Translations under genes and position numbers: made by a program
Assembly: GCA_016281475.1 (NCBI GenBank)
Contig: JAEEIS010000268.1
Coordinates: forward strand, 1-5,848
DNA from: Bacteroidales bacterium
GTDB taxonomy: Bacteria; Bacteroidota; Bacteroidia; Bacteroidales; P3
Length of the DNA stretch: 5,848 bases
Direction: 5' to 3'
Notes under the pieces: generated by a model
Databases searched by the model: none
What the model saw: only the letters and a program-made list of their open reading frames with translations
Told to the model about the DNA's origin: nothing
In this document: positions 1 through 5,685 of the stretch, in pieces
Position numbering within the stretch: the stretch's first letter is position 1
How the letters are laid out: each line of letters starts with the position of its first letter

Positions 1-44
1 CCTCTCTTGTTTTTGGGTAAGTCAATACCTGCAATTCTTGCCAT
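1..44 (-). CDS. rpsM: 30S ribosomal protein S13 (uS13), N-terminal fragment
   Basis: Only the first 14 codons are present and the gene runs off the left edge. They read MARIAGIDLPKNKR, with two bases of the next codon, which matches the highly conserved S13 N terminus (MARIAGV-D-P--K-). S13 sits in the head of the small subunit and contributes to contacts with the large subunit and P-site tRNA. It follows rpmJ by 30 nt, the order usual where the spc cluster passes into the alpha operon (rpsM-rpsK-rpsD-rpoA-rplQ). The leader is A/T-rich with no Shine-Dalgarno sequence. The identification rests on a short peptide but is strongly supported by context. Confidence 0.93.
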   Translation of the reverse strand, partial: MARIAGIDLPKNKR

Positions 45-74
45 AGATTCTTTTTATACTTTTTTGTTAGTTAA

Positions 75-191
75 TCATCCTTGTCTTTGTTTGAACTTAG
101 GATTCTTCTTGTTGATTACATAGACGACCCCGTGGCGGCGAACCACCTTGCACTCGGGGGATCTCTTTTTTACAGAAACTCTTACTTTCAT
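75..191 (-). CDS. rpmJ: 50S ribosomal protein L36 (bL36), zinc-free type
   Basis: This 38-residue protein has the exact length of the L36 family. It begins [10 protein letters not shown] and ends KFKQRQG, both family hallmarks. L36 is the smallest large-subunit protein and binds 23S rRNA. The classical zinc-binding form has ligands at Cys11, Cys14, Cys27 and His33. Here those positions are Ser11, Cys14, Asn27 and Phe33, so only one ligand remains and zinc cannot be held in the usual way. This is a C-minus type L36, as I recall for Bacteroidota in general. The gene lies 51 nt after infA and 30 nt before rpsM. The 51-nt gap is A/T-rich with no structure or Shine-Dalgarno sequence that I can see. 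The start is the ATG that gives the canonical N terminus. Confidence 0.95.
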   Translation of the reverse strand: MKVRVSVKKRSPECKVVRRHGVVYVINKKNPKFKQRQG

Positions 192-242
192 TTGTTTATC
201 TTATTTATCTGTTGTTCTTGTTTACATTCGACTCTCATGCGC

Positions 243-461
243 CTATTTGTGGCGATAAGTGATACGGCCTTTGGTCAAATCGTAGGGCGACATCTCGATG
301 GAGACTTTGTCGCCGGGGAGAATCTTGATGTAATGCATGCGCATCTTGCCGGAGATATGGGCTATGATCTGGTGCCCGTTCTCCAACTCAACTCGGAACA
401 TTGCGTTGCCCAGTGATTCGATGACTGTTCCGTCCAACTGTATGGATGCCTGTTTTGCCAT
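243..461 (-). CDS. infA: Translation initiation factor IF-1
   Basis: This 72-residue protein has the standard bacterial IF-1 length and is a single S1-like OB-fold domain. Family features are the N terminus [11 protein letters not shown], the segment around residues 19-38 ([12 protein letters not shown] followed by [10 protein letters not shown]), [11 protein letters not shown] at residues 43-53 and the C-terminal [15 protein letters not shown]-1 binds the A site of the small subunit and works with IF-2 and IF-3 to select initiator tRNA. The gene sits 15 nt after map and 51 nt before rpmJ, the normal order in Bacteroidota. It ends in TAG, whereas most neighbours use TAA. No Shine-Dalgarno sequence precedes the ATG. 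No unusual residues were noticed. Confidence 0.98.
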   Translation of the reverse strand: MAKQASIQLDGTVIESLGNAMFRVELENGHQIIAHISGKMRMHYIKILPGDKVSIEMSPYDLTKGRITYRHK

Positions 462-476
462 GTACTTATCGTGCTT

Positions 477-1247
477 TTATTTGTTTTCAATGAAATCGAA
501 TGTGGTTAGGATGTCGGGACCGTTTTTGCCAATGGCGACAGTGTGCTCGAAGTGGGCGGCGGGCTTGCCGTCCTTGGTGCGGCAGGTCCAGCCGTCTTCC
601 TTGGAGAACTTGACGTTCTTGGAGCCCATGCAGACCATGGGTTCGACGGCGATGACCATGCCTTCCTTGAGGAGGGGCCCGGTGCCCTGCACCCCGTAGT
701 TGGGGACGTTGGGGCTTTCGTGCATCTTGAAGCCCACGCCGTGGCCACAGAGCTCGCGGACGACGGAGTAGCCGTTTTTCTCGCAGTGTTGCTGTACGGC
801 GTGGCCGATGTCGCCGACGCGGTTGCCCGCCTTGCATTTTTCGAGTCCGATATAGAGTGCTTCTTTTGTGACTTTAAGGAGACGCTGGACTTCGGGGGAG
901 CATTCACCGCAGGTGAAGGTGTAGGCCGAATCGCTGACGTATCCGTTAAACTCGATGACACAGTCGAGGGAGACGTTGTCGCCCTCGTTGATGAAGACAT
1001 TGTTGCTGGGGATGCCGTGGACGACGACGTCGTTGACCGAGATGCAGAAGGCCGCGGGGAAGCCCTCGAACCCTTTGCACAGAGGAATGCCGCCGTGGTC
1101 GCGGATGAACTGCTCGCCGATGTTGTCAAGGAAGGCAGTGGTGACACCCGGACGGATGTGGCGACCCACCTCTGCGAGAGTTTCTCCCAAGAGGCGGGCA
1201 CTGTCACGAATCAGTTCTATTTCTTCTTGTGTCTTTAAAAGAATCAT
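477..1247 (-). CDS. map: Methionine aminopeptidase, type I
   Basis: This 256-residue cytosolic metalloenzyme removes the N-terminal methionine from new proteins when the next residue is small. The pita-bread fold signatures are complete: His77 in VVVHGIP, metal ligands Asp95 (NVSLD) and Asp106 (YVSD), His169 in CGHGVG, Glu202 in VEPMV and Glu234 in AHFEHT. These correspond to the E. coli set H79, D97, D108, H171, E204, E235. There is no N-terminal SH3-like or zinc-finger extension, so it is the compact bacterial form. The gene begins 13 nt after the secY stop, and no adk lies between them. Its third codon positions look richer in G and C than those of the ribosomal genes, which fits weaker selection for optimal codons. 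The start gives MILLKTQEEIELIR, the expected family N terminus. Confidence 0.98.
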   Translation of the reverse strand: MILLKTQEEIELIRDSARLLGETLAEVGRHIRPGVTTAFLDNIGEQFIRDHGGIPLCKGFEGFPAAFCISVNDVVVHGIPSNNVFINEGDNVSLDCVIEFNGYVSDSAYTFTCGECSPEVQRLLKVTKEALYIGLEKCKAGNRVGDIGHAVQQHCEKNGYSVVRELCGHGVGFKMHESPNVPNYGVQGTGPLLKEGMVIAVEPMVCMGSKNVKFSKEDGWTCRTKDGKPAAHFEHTVAIGKNGPDILTTFDFIENK

Positions 1248-1260
1248 TCAGTTTGTGTTT

Positions 1261-2619
1261 TTATGCCTGTATAGACATGGAGGTACGACCTTTGATACGG
1301 CCGGTCTTGGTGAGACCGTCGTAGTGGCGCATGAGTAAGTGGCTCTCGATCTGCTGGAGGGTGTCGAGGATGACGCCGACAAGAATCAGCAGGGAGGTGC
1401 CACCGTAAAATTGTGCGAACTGGGTGTTGACGCCAAACAGACGGATGATGGCGGGCAGGATGGCAACAATGGCGAGGAAGATAGAGCCGGGGAGGGTGAT
1501 CTTGGAGAGGATGTTCTCAAGATACTCCGCGGTCTTCTTGCCAGGCTTGACACCGGGGATGAAGCCGCCATTCTTCTTCATGTCGTCGGCCATCTGGTTG
1601 GGGTTGATGGCGATGGCTGTGTAGAAATAGGTGAAGAGAACCACCAGGATGAAGAAGACGAGGTTGTACCAGAATCCGTTGAAGTCGGTGAACGCCATCC
1701 AGAACTTGGAGTCGGAGTTACCGCTGAAACCCATAACGGTGATGGGGATGAACATGATGGCCTGTGCGAAGATGATAGGCATGACACCGGCAGCATTGAC
1801 CTTGATGGGGATGTACTGACGGACACCACCATACTGCTTGTTGCCGACAATGCGCTTGGCATATTGCACGGGGATGCGGCGAGTGCCCTGCACCAGCAAG
1901 ATGACCAAGAGGATGACAGCCAAGAGGACAATGATTTCGATGAGGAACATGACCAGACCGCCACCGGCCTCGGAGAGACGGGAGACGAACTCACCGAAGA
2001 GGGCGAAAGGCAGACGGGCGATGATACCGATCATAATCAACAGGGAGATACCGTTGCCGACACCTTTCTCGGTGATGCGCTCGCCGAGCCACATGACGAA
2101 GAGGGTACCGGCGATCAGGATGATGATGCTGGAGGCCCAGAACGTCCACGAGGGGGAGGAGCCGTCGAAAGGATAGATGGCGGTGGAGGAGGCACCCAGC
2201 TGGTACATCATGTTGGTGATGTAGGCAGGAGCCTGAAAACCGGTGATAGCCACAGTGAGCAGACGGGTAATCTGATTCATTTTTCTGCGGCCGTTTTCAC
2301 CGTCGCGCTGCATCTTCTGGAAATAGGGGATGACCATGACGAACAGCTGTATCACGATGGATGCAGTGATGTAGGGCATGATACCCAGGGCAAAGATGGA
2401 GGCGTTGGAGAAGGCACCACCGGAGAACATGTTCAACAGACCCATCAGACCATCGGAACCCTGATTTTGCAAATTCTGCAGTTGTGTGGGGTCAACACCA
2501 GGCAGGACGATATAGCAACCGATGCGGTAGACAAGCACCAACCCAAGGGTGTAGAGGATTCGTTTCCGCAGGTCTTCAATCGACCAGATGTTTTTGATTG
2601 TCTGTATAAATCTCTTCAT
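1261..2619 (-). CDS. secY: Preprotein translocase channel subunit SecY
   Basis: This 452-residue integral membrane protein forms the pore of the SecYEG translocon, through which SecA or ribosomes drive secretory and membrane proteins. About ten membrane segments can be seen: roughly residues 21-40, 74-97, 115-135, 158-178, 187-207, 221-244, 273-295, 316-338, 372-393 and 405-422. A plug-like stretch lies at about 56-72. The cytosolic loop with RRIPVQYAKR (247-256) and the loop with NPNQMADDMKKNGGFIPG (339-356) are the conserved partner-binding loops. The C-terminal tail has LLMRHYDGL. It follows rplO, as in most bacteria, but after an 87-nt gap containing a strong hairpin. The ATG is preceded by A-rich sequence and no Shine-Dalgarno sequence. 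Confidence 0.98.
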   Translation of the reverse strand: MKRFIQTIKNIWSIEDLRKRILYTLGLVLVYRIGCYIVLPGVDPTQLQNLQNQGSDGLMGLLNMFSGGAFSNASIFALGIMPYITASIVIQLFVMVIPYFQKMQRDGENGRRKMNQITRLLTVAITGFQAPAYITNMMYQLGASSTAIYPFDGSSPSWTFWASSIIILIAGTLFVMWLGERITEKGVGNGISLLIMIGIIARLPFALFGEFVSRLSEAGGGLVMFLIEIIVLLAVILLVILLVQGTRRIPVQYAKRIVGNKQYGGVRQYIPIKVNAAGVMPIIFAQAIMFIPITVMGFSGNSDSKFWMAFTDFNGFWYNLVFFILVVLFTYFYTAIAINPNQMADDMKKNGGFIPGVKPGKKTAEYLENILSKITLPGSIFLAIVAILPAIIRLFGVNTQFAQFYGGTSLLILVGVILDTLQQIESHLLMRHYDGLTKTGRIKGRTSMSIQA

Positions 2620-2656
2620 TAGTCTTTAGTTTTGTCGTTTCGAAGTTGACATAGCA

Positions 2657-2695
2657 TTGAAGTTGATGGAGGATTTCGTGCTCCATCAACTTCAA
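2657..2695 (-). repeat. Perfect 15-bp inverted repeat (intercistronic hairpin) between rplO and secY
   Basis: The arms TTGAAGTTGATGGAG (2657-2671 on the plus strand) and CTCCATCAACTTCAA (2681-2695) are exact reverse complements separated by 9 nt. The transcript would form a 15-bp stem with 6 G-C and 9 A-U pairs and the loop CACGAAAUC. The hairpin begins 11 nt after the rplO stop and ends 37 nt before the secY ATG. No run of U follows it in either direction, so it is not a textbook intrinsic terminator. It could be a partial attenuator, a processing site or a barrier to RNA decay that sets secY expression apart from the ribosomal genes. The role is inferred; the repeat is seen directly. Confidence 0.8.
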
Positions 2696-2706
2696 AAAGC
2701 TTTCCT

Positions 2707-3156
2707 TTATTCAATTACTGTAGCCACGCCGCCCTTGGCCTCGATAGCCTGTCTGGCAGATGCCGAGAAGGCATGGGCAGTGACGTTGATGGCCTTGTTG
2801 AGTTCACCACGACCGAGAATCTTGATGAGATCCTTGCCAGAGATGAGACCGTTCTGCTTGAACACGTCGACATTGAAATCGGTGATGTTCTTGGCTTCGG
2901 CGAGAGCGTTGAGGGTATCGATGTTGATGCCGACGTACTCGACGCGGTTGATGTTCTTGAAACCGAATTTGGGCAGACGGCGATAGATGGGCATCTGACC
3001 ACCTTCAAAACCGACCTTCTGGTGATAACCCGAACGAGCCTTTGCACCTTTGTTACCGCGGGTGGAGGTACCGCCCTTGCCAGAGCCTGCACCACGACCG
3101 ACACGTTTTGAATGCTTGATAGAACCTTCTGCGGGTTTGAGATTGCTTAAACTCAT
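2707..3156 (-). CDS. rplO: 50S ribosomal protein L15 (uL15)
   Basis: This 149-residue protein has typical L15 length and architecture. Its basic, glycine-rich N terminus (residues 17-42, including RVGRGAGSGKGGTSTRGNKG) threads into 23S rRNA, and GFEGGQMPIYRRLPKFGF (49-66) is the conserved core signature. The C-terminal globular part ends KGGVATVIE. L15 is needed for late large-subunit assembly. It lies between rpmD (62-nt gap) and secY (87-nt gap), the universal order. The start at MSLSNLKPAEGS matches the family. An AGGAG lies 19 nt upstream, probably too far to serve as a normal Shine-Dalgarno sequence. Confidence 0.98.
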   Translation of the reverse strand: MSLSNLKPAEGSIKHSKRVGRGAGSGKGGTSTRGNKGAKARSGYHQKVGFEGGQMPIYRRLPKFGFKNINRVEYVGINIDTLNALAEAKNITDFNVDVFKQNGLISGKDLIKILGRGELNKAINVTAHAFSASARQAIEAKGGVATVIE

Positions 3157-3175
3157 ATCTATTCTATTTTTTATT

Positions 3176-3180
3176 CTCCT
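3176..3180 (-). promoter_or_regulatory. AGGAG motif upstream of rplO, distant
   Basis: On the coding strand AGGAGAATA begins here and the ATG of rplO follows the AGGAG after 19 nt, longer than the usual 5-10 nt. The motif is the same one that precedes rpmD and rplF. It is directly preceded by its own complement CTCCT, making the 10-bp palindrome CTCCTAGGAG (3176-3185). A weak 6-bp stem (3180-3185 with 3195-3200, 9-nt loop, one G-U pair) could form just upstream. Functional ribosome binding is doubtful at this spacing. Confidence 0.3.
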
Positions 3181-3218
3181 AGGAGCTTGTTACACTCCCA
3201 CGGGAATGAATCTAACAA

Positions 3219-3404
3219 TTAAATTTCCTCAACGGTGATTAAGTGTTTCACTTTCTCGATCATACCGAGAACCTGCGGAGTGGCGACCACAGTGCGCTCA
3301 TGGTTGATTTTTCTCAAGCCAAGAGACTCCATAGTCCTCTTCTGACGGGCAGGATGTCCGATGACACTTCTCACCTGCTTAATCTTCAAAGTCTTTTCTG
3401 CCAT
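3219..3404 (-). CDS. rpmD: 50S ribosomal protein L30 (uL30)
   Basis: This 61-residue protein has the usual bacterial L30 length. Family features are LKIKQVRSVIGHPARQKRTM near the N terminus (residues 6-25), SLGLRKINHER (27-37) and MIEKVKHLITVEE at the C terminus (48-60). L30 is a small beta-alpha-beta-alpha-beta protein of the large subunit. It stands between rpsE (18-nt gap) and rplO (62-nt gap), as in E. coli and Bacillus. An AGGAG lies 9 nt before the ATG, one of only two well-spaced Shine-Dalgarno-like sites in the window. Confidence 0.97.
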   Translation of the reverse strand: MAEKTLKIKQVRSVIGHPARQKRTMESLGLRKINHERTVVATPQVLGMIEKVKHLITVEEI

Positions 3405-3413
3405 GATTCTATT

Positions 3414-3418
3414 CTCCT
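3414..3418 (-). promoter_or_regulatory. Shine-Dalgarno-like AGGAG before rpmD
   Basis: The coding strand reads AGGAGAATAGAATC immediately before the ATG, placing AGGAG 9 nt upstream, an effective distance in most bacteria. Bacteroidota genes rarely carry such sites, because their ribosomes hide the 3' end of 16S rRNA. The motif lies wholly inside the 18-nt gap after the rpsE stop. Confidence 0.5.
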
Positions 3419-3422
3419 ATGA

Positions 3423-3941
3423 TTAACCGTTAAACACTTTATCAAGGGTGATGCCACGAAGTTCGGCAACCATGCAGGGATCCTTCATCTGCAGGAGAGC
3501 ATTGATGGTGGCCTTCACCACGCTGTGGGGGTTGGAAGAGCCCTTGCTCTTGGCAAGCACGTCCTTCACACCGACGCTTTCAAGCACGGCACGCATGGCA
3601 CCGCCAGCGATAACACCGGTACCGGGGGCAGCGGGTTTCAGGAAGACGCGGGCGCCGCTGTACTTACCACACTGCTCGTGGGGAATGGTGCCTTTCATGA
3701 CGGGGACCTTGATGAGGTTCTTCTTGGCATCGTCGACACCCTTCTGGATGGCAGCCTGCACCTCCTTGGCCTTACCCAAGCCATAACCCACAACACCGTT
3801 TTCGTTTCCAATAACGACGATGGCAGCAAAGGTGAATGTTCTACCACCCTTGGTAACCTTGGTTACACGATTGATCGCAACCAGACGATCCTTAAACTCG
3901 ATTTCGCTCGATTTAACTCTTTTAACGTTTACTTCTGCCAT
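3423..3941 (-). CDS. rpsE: 30S ribosomal protein S5 (uS5)
   Basis: This 172-residue protein has typical S5 length. The N-terminal double-stranded-RNA-binding-like domain covers about residues 14-80 and includes [13 protein letters not shown] (26-38) and [13 protein letters not shown] (49-61). The C-terminal S5 domain (about 95-165) includes [19 protein letters not shown] (103-121) and [16 protein letters not shown] (134-149). S5 helps form the mRNA entry channel and influences decoding accuracy. The gene starts 6 nt after the rplR stop, a spacing that suggests translational coupling. It is followed after 18 nt by rpmD. The start gives [13 protein letters not shown], as expected. No Shine-Dalgarno sequence precedes it. 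Confidence 0.98.
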   Translation of the reverse strand: MAEVNVKRVKSSEIEFKDRLVAINRVTKVTKGGRTFTFAAIVVIGNENGVVGYGLGKAKEVQAAIQKGVDDAKKNLIKVPVMKGTIPHEQCGKYSGARVFLKPAAPGTGVIAGGAMRAVLESVGVKDVLAKSKGSSNPHSVVKATINALLQMKDPCMVAELRGITLDKVFNG

Positions 3942-3947
3942 GACTTA

Positions 3948-4301
3948 TTAGAATTTTAATCCACCTTCTCTGGCACCATCGGCCAACGATTTAACACGAC
4001 CGTGGTAAAGGTAACCATTGCGGTCGAAAACCACAGTATTGATGCCGGCGGCAATAGCGCGCTCAGCTAAAAGTTTGCCGACCTTGGCGGCCATTTCGGT
4101 CTTTGTTCCACTCTTTTCGACACCTTTCTCCAAGGAGGAAGCTGCGGTCAGTGTCACACCTTTCTCGTCGTCAATAACCTGTGCATAAATTTCCTTATTG
4201 CTTCTGAACACAGACAGACGCGGTTTTTCAGCAGTACCACTAATCTTATGACGGATGCGGTACTTGATTTTTGTTCTTCTTATATCTTTTTTTGTTGCCA
4301 T
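3948..4301 (-). CDS. rplR: 50S ribosomal protein L18 (uL18)
   Basis: This 117-residue protein matches L18 in length. It has the basic N-terminal tail ([15 protein letters not shown], residues 8-22), the [13 protein letters not shown] segment [20 protein letters not shown] (26-45), the [17 protein letters not shown] helix (71-87) and the C-terminal [20 protein letters not shown] (92-111). L18 binds 5S rRNA together with L5, whose gene end lies at the right edge of this window. The gap to rplF is 32 nt and to rpsE 6 nt. The gene ends with tandem stop codons TAATAA, the second lying inside the short gap. Confidence 0.98.
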   Translation of the reverse strand: MATKKDIRRTKIKYRIRHKISGTAEKPRLSVFRSNKEIYAQVIDDEKGVTLTAASSLEKGVEKSGTKTEMAAKVGKLLAERAIAAGINTVVFDRNGYLYHGRVKSLADGAREGGLKF

Positions 4302-4333
4302 GATATTATTATTCTTTGGCGTTCTAATTATTT

Positions 4334-4888
4334 TTATTTAGCAGCAGCCTTACCAGCTTTCTTACGAACTTCTTCACCCTGGAAGCGGATACCCTTGCCC
4401 TTGTAAGGCTCAGGCTTGCGAAGGGAACGAATCTTTGCCGCGGCCTGACCCAGAATCTGCTTGTCGCAGCAGGTCATCGTGATGATGGGGTTCTTACCTT
4501 TCTCGGTGACGGTCTCGACATGGATTTCGGGAGCCAGCTCGAAGAAGATCTTGTGGCTGTAACCCAGGTCCATCTCCATCACGTTGCCATTGGCCTGAAC
4601 CTTGTAACCCACACCAATAACTTCCTGAACGCATTTGAAACCCTCGGAAACACCTTTCACCATATTGGCGACAAGCGCACGATAGAGACCGTGCATGGCC
4701 TTGTGCTCCTTGCTGTCGGAGGGACGCTCAAAGGTGAGTGTGCCGTCCTCCATTTTCATGGTGATGGCGGGGTTGACCTGCTGGGTGAGCTCACCCTTGG
4801 GTCCTTTGACGGTGATGACATTCTCAGGAGATACCTTAACTTCGACACCTGCGGGCAGGTGGATGGGCAATTTACCTATTCTTGACAT
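4334..4888 (-). CDS. rplF: 50S ribosomal protein L6 (uL6)
   Basis: This 184-residue protein has two related L6 domains, about residues 10-82 and 90-170. The N terminus [15 protein letters not shown] and the C-terminal signature [20 protein letters not shown] (158-177) are diagnostic. It ends in a lysine- and alanine-rich tail (GKAAAK). L6 binds 23S rRNA near the sarcin-ricin loop and the factor-binding site. It follows rpsH by 18 nt. It has an AGGAG 8 nt before the ATG, a Shine-Dalgarno-like site unlike most genes here. Confidence 0.98.
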   Translation of the reverse strand: MSRIGKLPIHLPAGVEVKVSPENVITVKGPKGELTQQVNPAITMKMEDGTLTFERPSDSKEHKAMHGLYRALVANMVKGVSEGFKCVQEVIGVGYKVQANGNVMEMDLGYSHKIFFELAPEIHVETVTEKGKNPIITMTCCDKQILGQAAAKIRSLRKPEPYKGKGIRFQGEEVRKKAGKAAAK

Positions 4889-4896
4889 TTCTTATT

Positions 4897-4901
4897 CTCC
4901 T
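4897..4901 (-). promoter_or_regulatory. Shine-Dalgarno-like AGGAG before rplF
   Basis: The coding strand reads GGAAGGAGAATAAGAA directly before the ATG, placing AGGAG 8 nt upstream. This is the best Shine-Dalgarno match in the window and shares AGGAGAATA with the rpmD and rplO leaders. It lies in the 18-nt gap after the rpsH stop. Confidence 0.5.
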
Positions 4902-4906
4902 TCCTA

Positions 4907-5308
4907 TTAACTGATATAACAAATAACTTCGCCACCAACATTCAGCGTGCGGGCTTCCTTGTCGGTCATAAGACCCTTGGAAGTAGAAATGATGGCGATG
5001 CCAAGACCATTGAGGACGCGGGGCATCTCGTCAACGGAGACATAGCGACGCAGACCGGGGCTGCTGACGCGCTTGAGTTCGGAAATGGCCGAAATCTTCG
5101 TCACAGGATGATATTTCAGCGCAATCTTGATACTCTGGTTATGCGAACCTTCGTTCTCGAACTTATAGTTCAGGATATAACCTTTTTCGAACAAGATCTT
5201 GGTAATCTCTTTCTTCAAATTGGATGCAGGAATTTCGACGACTCTATGCTTGGCTGCAATGGCGTTGCGCATACGGGTCAAGTAATCTGCGATGGGATCT
5301 GTTACCAT
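4907..5308 (-). CDS. rpsH: 30S ribosomal protein S8 (uS8)
   Basis: This 133-residue protein has S8 length and fold signatures: [13 protein letters not shown] (residues 4-16), the [20 protein letters not shown] segment (26-45), and the C-terminal [20 protein letters not shown] (95-114) with TDKEAR and GGEVICYI. S8 binds helix 21 of 16S rRNA in the small-subunit central domain. In E. coli it also represses translation of the spc operon by binding a helix-21-like site at rplE. The rplE start is outside this window, so that site cannot be checked. The gene is preceded by a 71-nt gap, the second longest here, with a hairpin and a promoter-like site. It ends with tandem stops TAATAG, 18 nt before rplF. 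Confidence 0.98.
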   Translation of the reverse strand: MVTDPIADYLTRMRNAIAAKHRVVEIPASNLKKEITKILFEKGYILNYKFENEGSHNQSIKIALKYHPVTKISAISELKRVSSPGLRRYVSVDEMPRVLNGLGIAIISTSKGLMTDKEARTLNVGGEVICYIS

Positions 5309-5337
5309 GTTTTTTTCTTGATTTTAAGTTTTGTAGT

Positions 5338-5368
5338 ATTGGTTTTGCCAACTTGCAAAGCTACCAAT
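5338..5368 (-). other. Bulged hairpin in the rpsN-rpsH gap
   Basis: On the coding strand ATTGGT-AGC-TTTGC-AAGTTG-GCAAA-ACCAAT forms an 11-bp stem with a 3-nt bulge (AGC) on the 5' side and a 6-nt loop. It ends 29 nt before the rpsH ATG and is followed by A-rich sequence, not a U-run, so it is not an intrinsic terminator. A bulged helix just ahead of the S8 gene invites comparison with S8-binding helices, but I cannot show the specific S8 core nucleotides. The pairing is seen; any regulatory role is inferred. Confidence 0.55.
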
Positions 5369-5387
5369 GTTTTTAATTTTTACCAAC
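5356..5387 (-). promoter_or_regulatory. Candidate Bacteroidota-type promoter upstream of rpsH
   Basis: The coding strand carries TAGCTTTG (5363-5356), an exact match to the Bacteroidota -7 pattern TAnnTTTG. GTTGG (5387-5383) lies upstream, so three of four bases of the -33 TTTG are matched with a 20-nt spacer. Transcription would start near 5350, giving a leader of about 40 nt for rpsH. The site overlaps the last codons of rpsN and the 5' half of the hairpin at 5338-5368, so the match may be incidental to that structure. Confidence 0.3.
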
Positions 5388-5679
5388 TGGATTTCTTAAC
5401 GCCAGGGATAAGGCCACTGACAGCCATCTCGCGGAAATTGATACGGGAGATACCGAACTGACGCATGTAACCCTTGGGACGGCCCGTCAACTGGCAACGG
5501 TTGTGCATGCGGATGGGGTTGGCGTTCTTGGGGAGTTTCTGGAGGGCGATGACAGCCTGTTCCACCTCTTCGGGGCTACCCGTGCGGACCATTTCCTTCA
5601 AAGCAGCACGTTTGGCAGCATAGCGCGCCACCATCTTGGCTCTTTTGCGTTCTCTAGCTTTAATTGATTCTTTAGCCAT
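5380..5679 (-). CDS. rpsN: 30S ribosomal protein S14 (uS14), long zinc-free form
   Basis: This 99-residue protein is the long S14 form. It begins [15 protein letters not shown] and ends in the conserved [20 protein letters not shown] (residues 61-80), then NFREMA and IPGVKKSSW. The short zinc form has a pair of CxxC motifs; here there is a single cysteine (Cys62), so the protein is the C-minus type that needs no zinc. S14 sits in the head of the small subunit next to S3 and S10. The gene starts 6 nt after the rplE stop and is followed by a 71-nt gap before rpsH. No Shine-Dalgarno sequence is present. Confidence 0.98.
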   Translation of the reverse strand: MAKESIKARERKRAKMVARYAAKRAALKEMVRTGSPEEVEQAVIALQKLPKNANPIRMHNRCQLTGRPKGYMRQFGISRINFREMAVSGLIPGVKKSSW

Positions 5680-5685
5680 TATTTC

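Noticed and set aside
81..416. A 111-codon open frame on the plus strand across rpmJ and infA
   Set aside because: It is antisense to two well-supported genes and resembles no family I know; the minus-strand genes explain the sequence.
543..1238. A 231-codon open frame on the plus strand, and out-of-frame minus-strand frames of 233 and 116 codons, all within map
   Set aside because: All overlap a complete map gene with every catalytic residue. Their products are Ser/Thr/Ala- or Arg-rich, as expected from reading GC-rich third positions in the wrong frame.
1339..2622. A 427-codon open frame on the plus strand opposite secY
   Set aside because: It mirrors secY almost end to end, its product is an extremely acidic low-complexity chain with no fold signature, and secY on the other strand is unmistakable. 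It is a codon-bias shadow.
2627..2634. TAGTTTTG on the plus strand, matching TAnnTTTG
   Set aside because: No TTTG-like element lies at 19-21 nt upstream, and it would drive transcription antisense to rplO with no gene to serve. Taken as chance.
2657..2695. The 15-bp inverted repeat as an intrinsic terminator
   Set aside because: Neither side is followed by a run of T on its transcript, and secY, map and infA follow in the same direction. It is kept as a hairpin of unknown role.
3176..3185. Palindrome CTCCTAGGAG as an operator or hairpin
   Set aside because: With no loop it cannot fold on itself, and a single 10-bp palindrome in an intercistronic gap is weak evidence for a protein-binding site. 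It largely arises from the AGGAG motif next to its complement.
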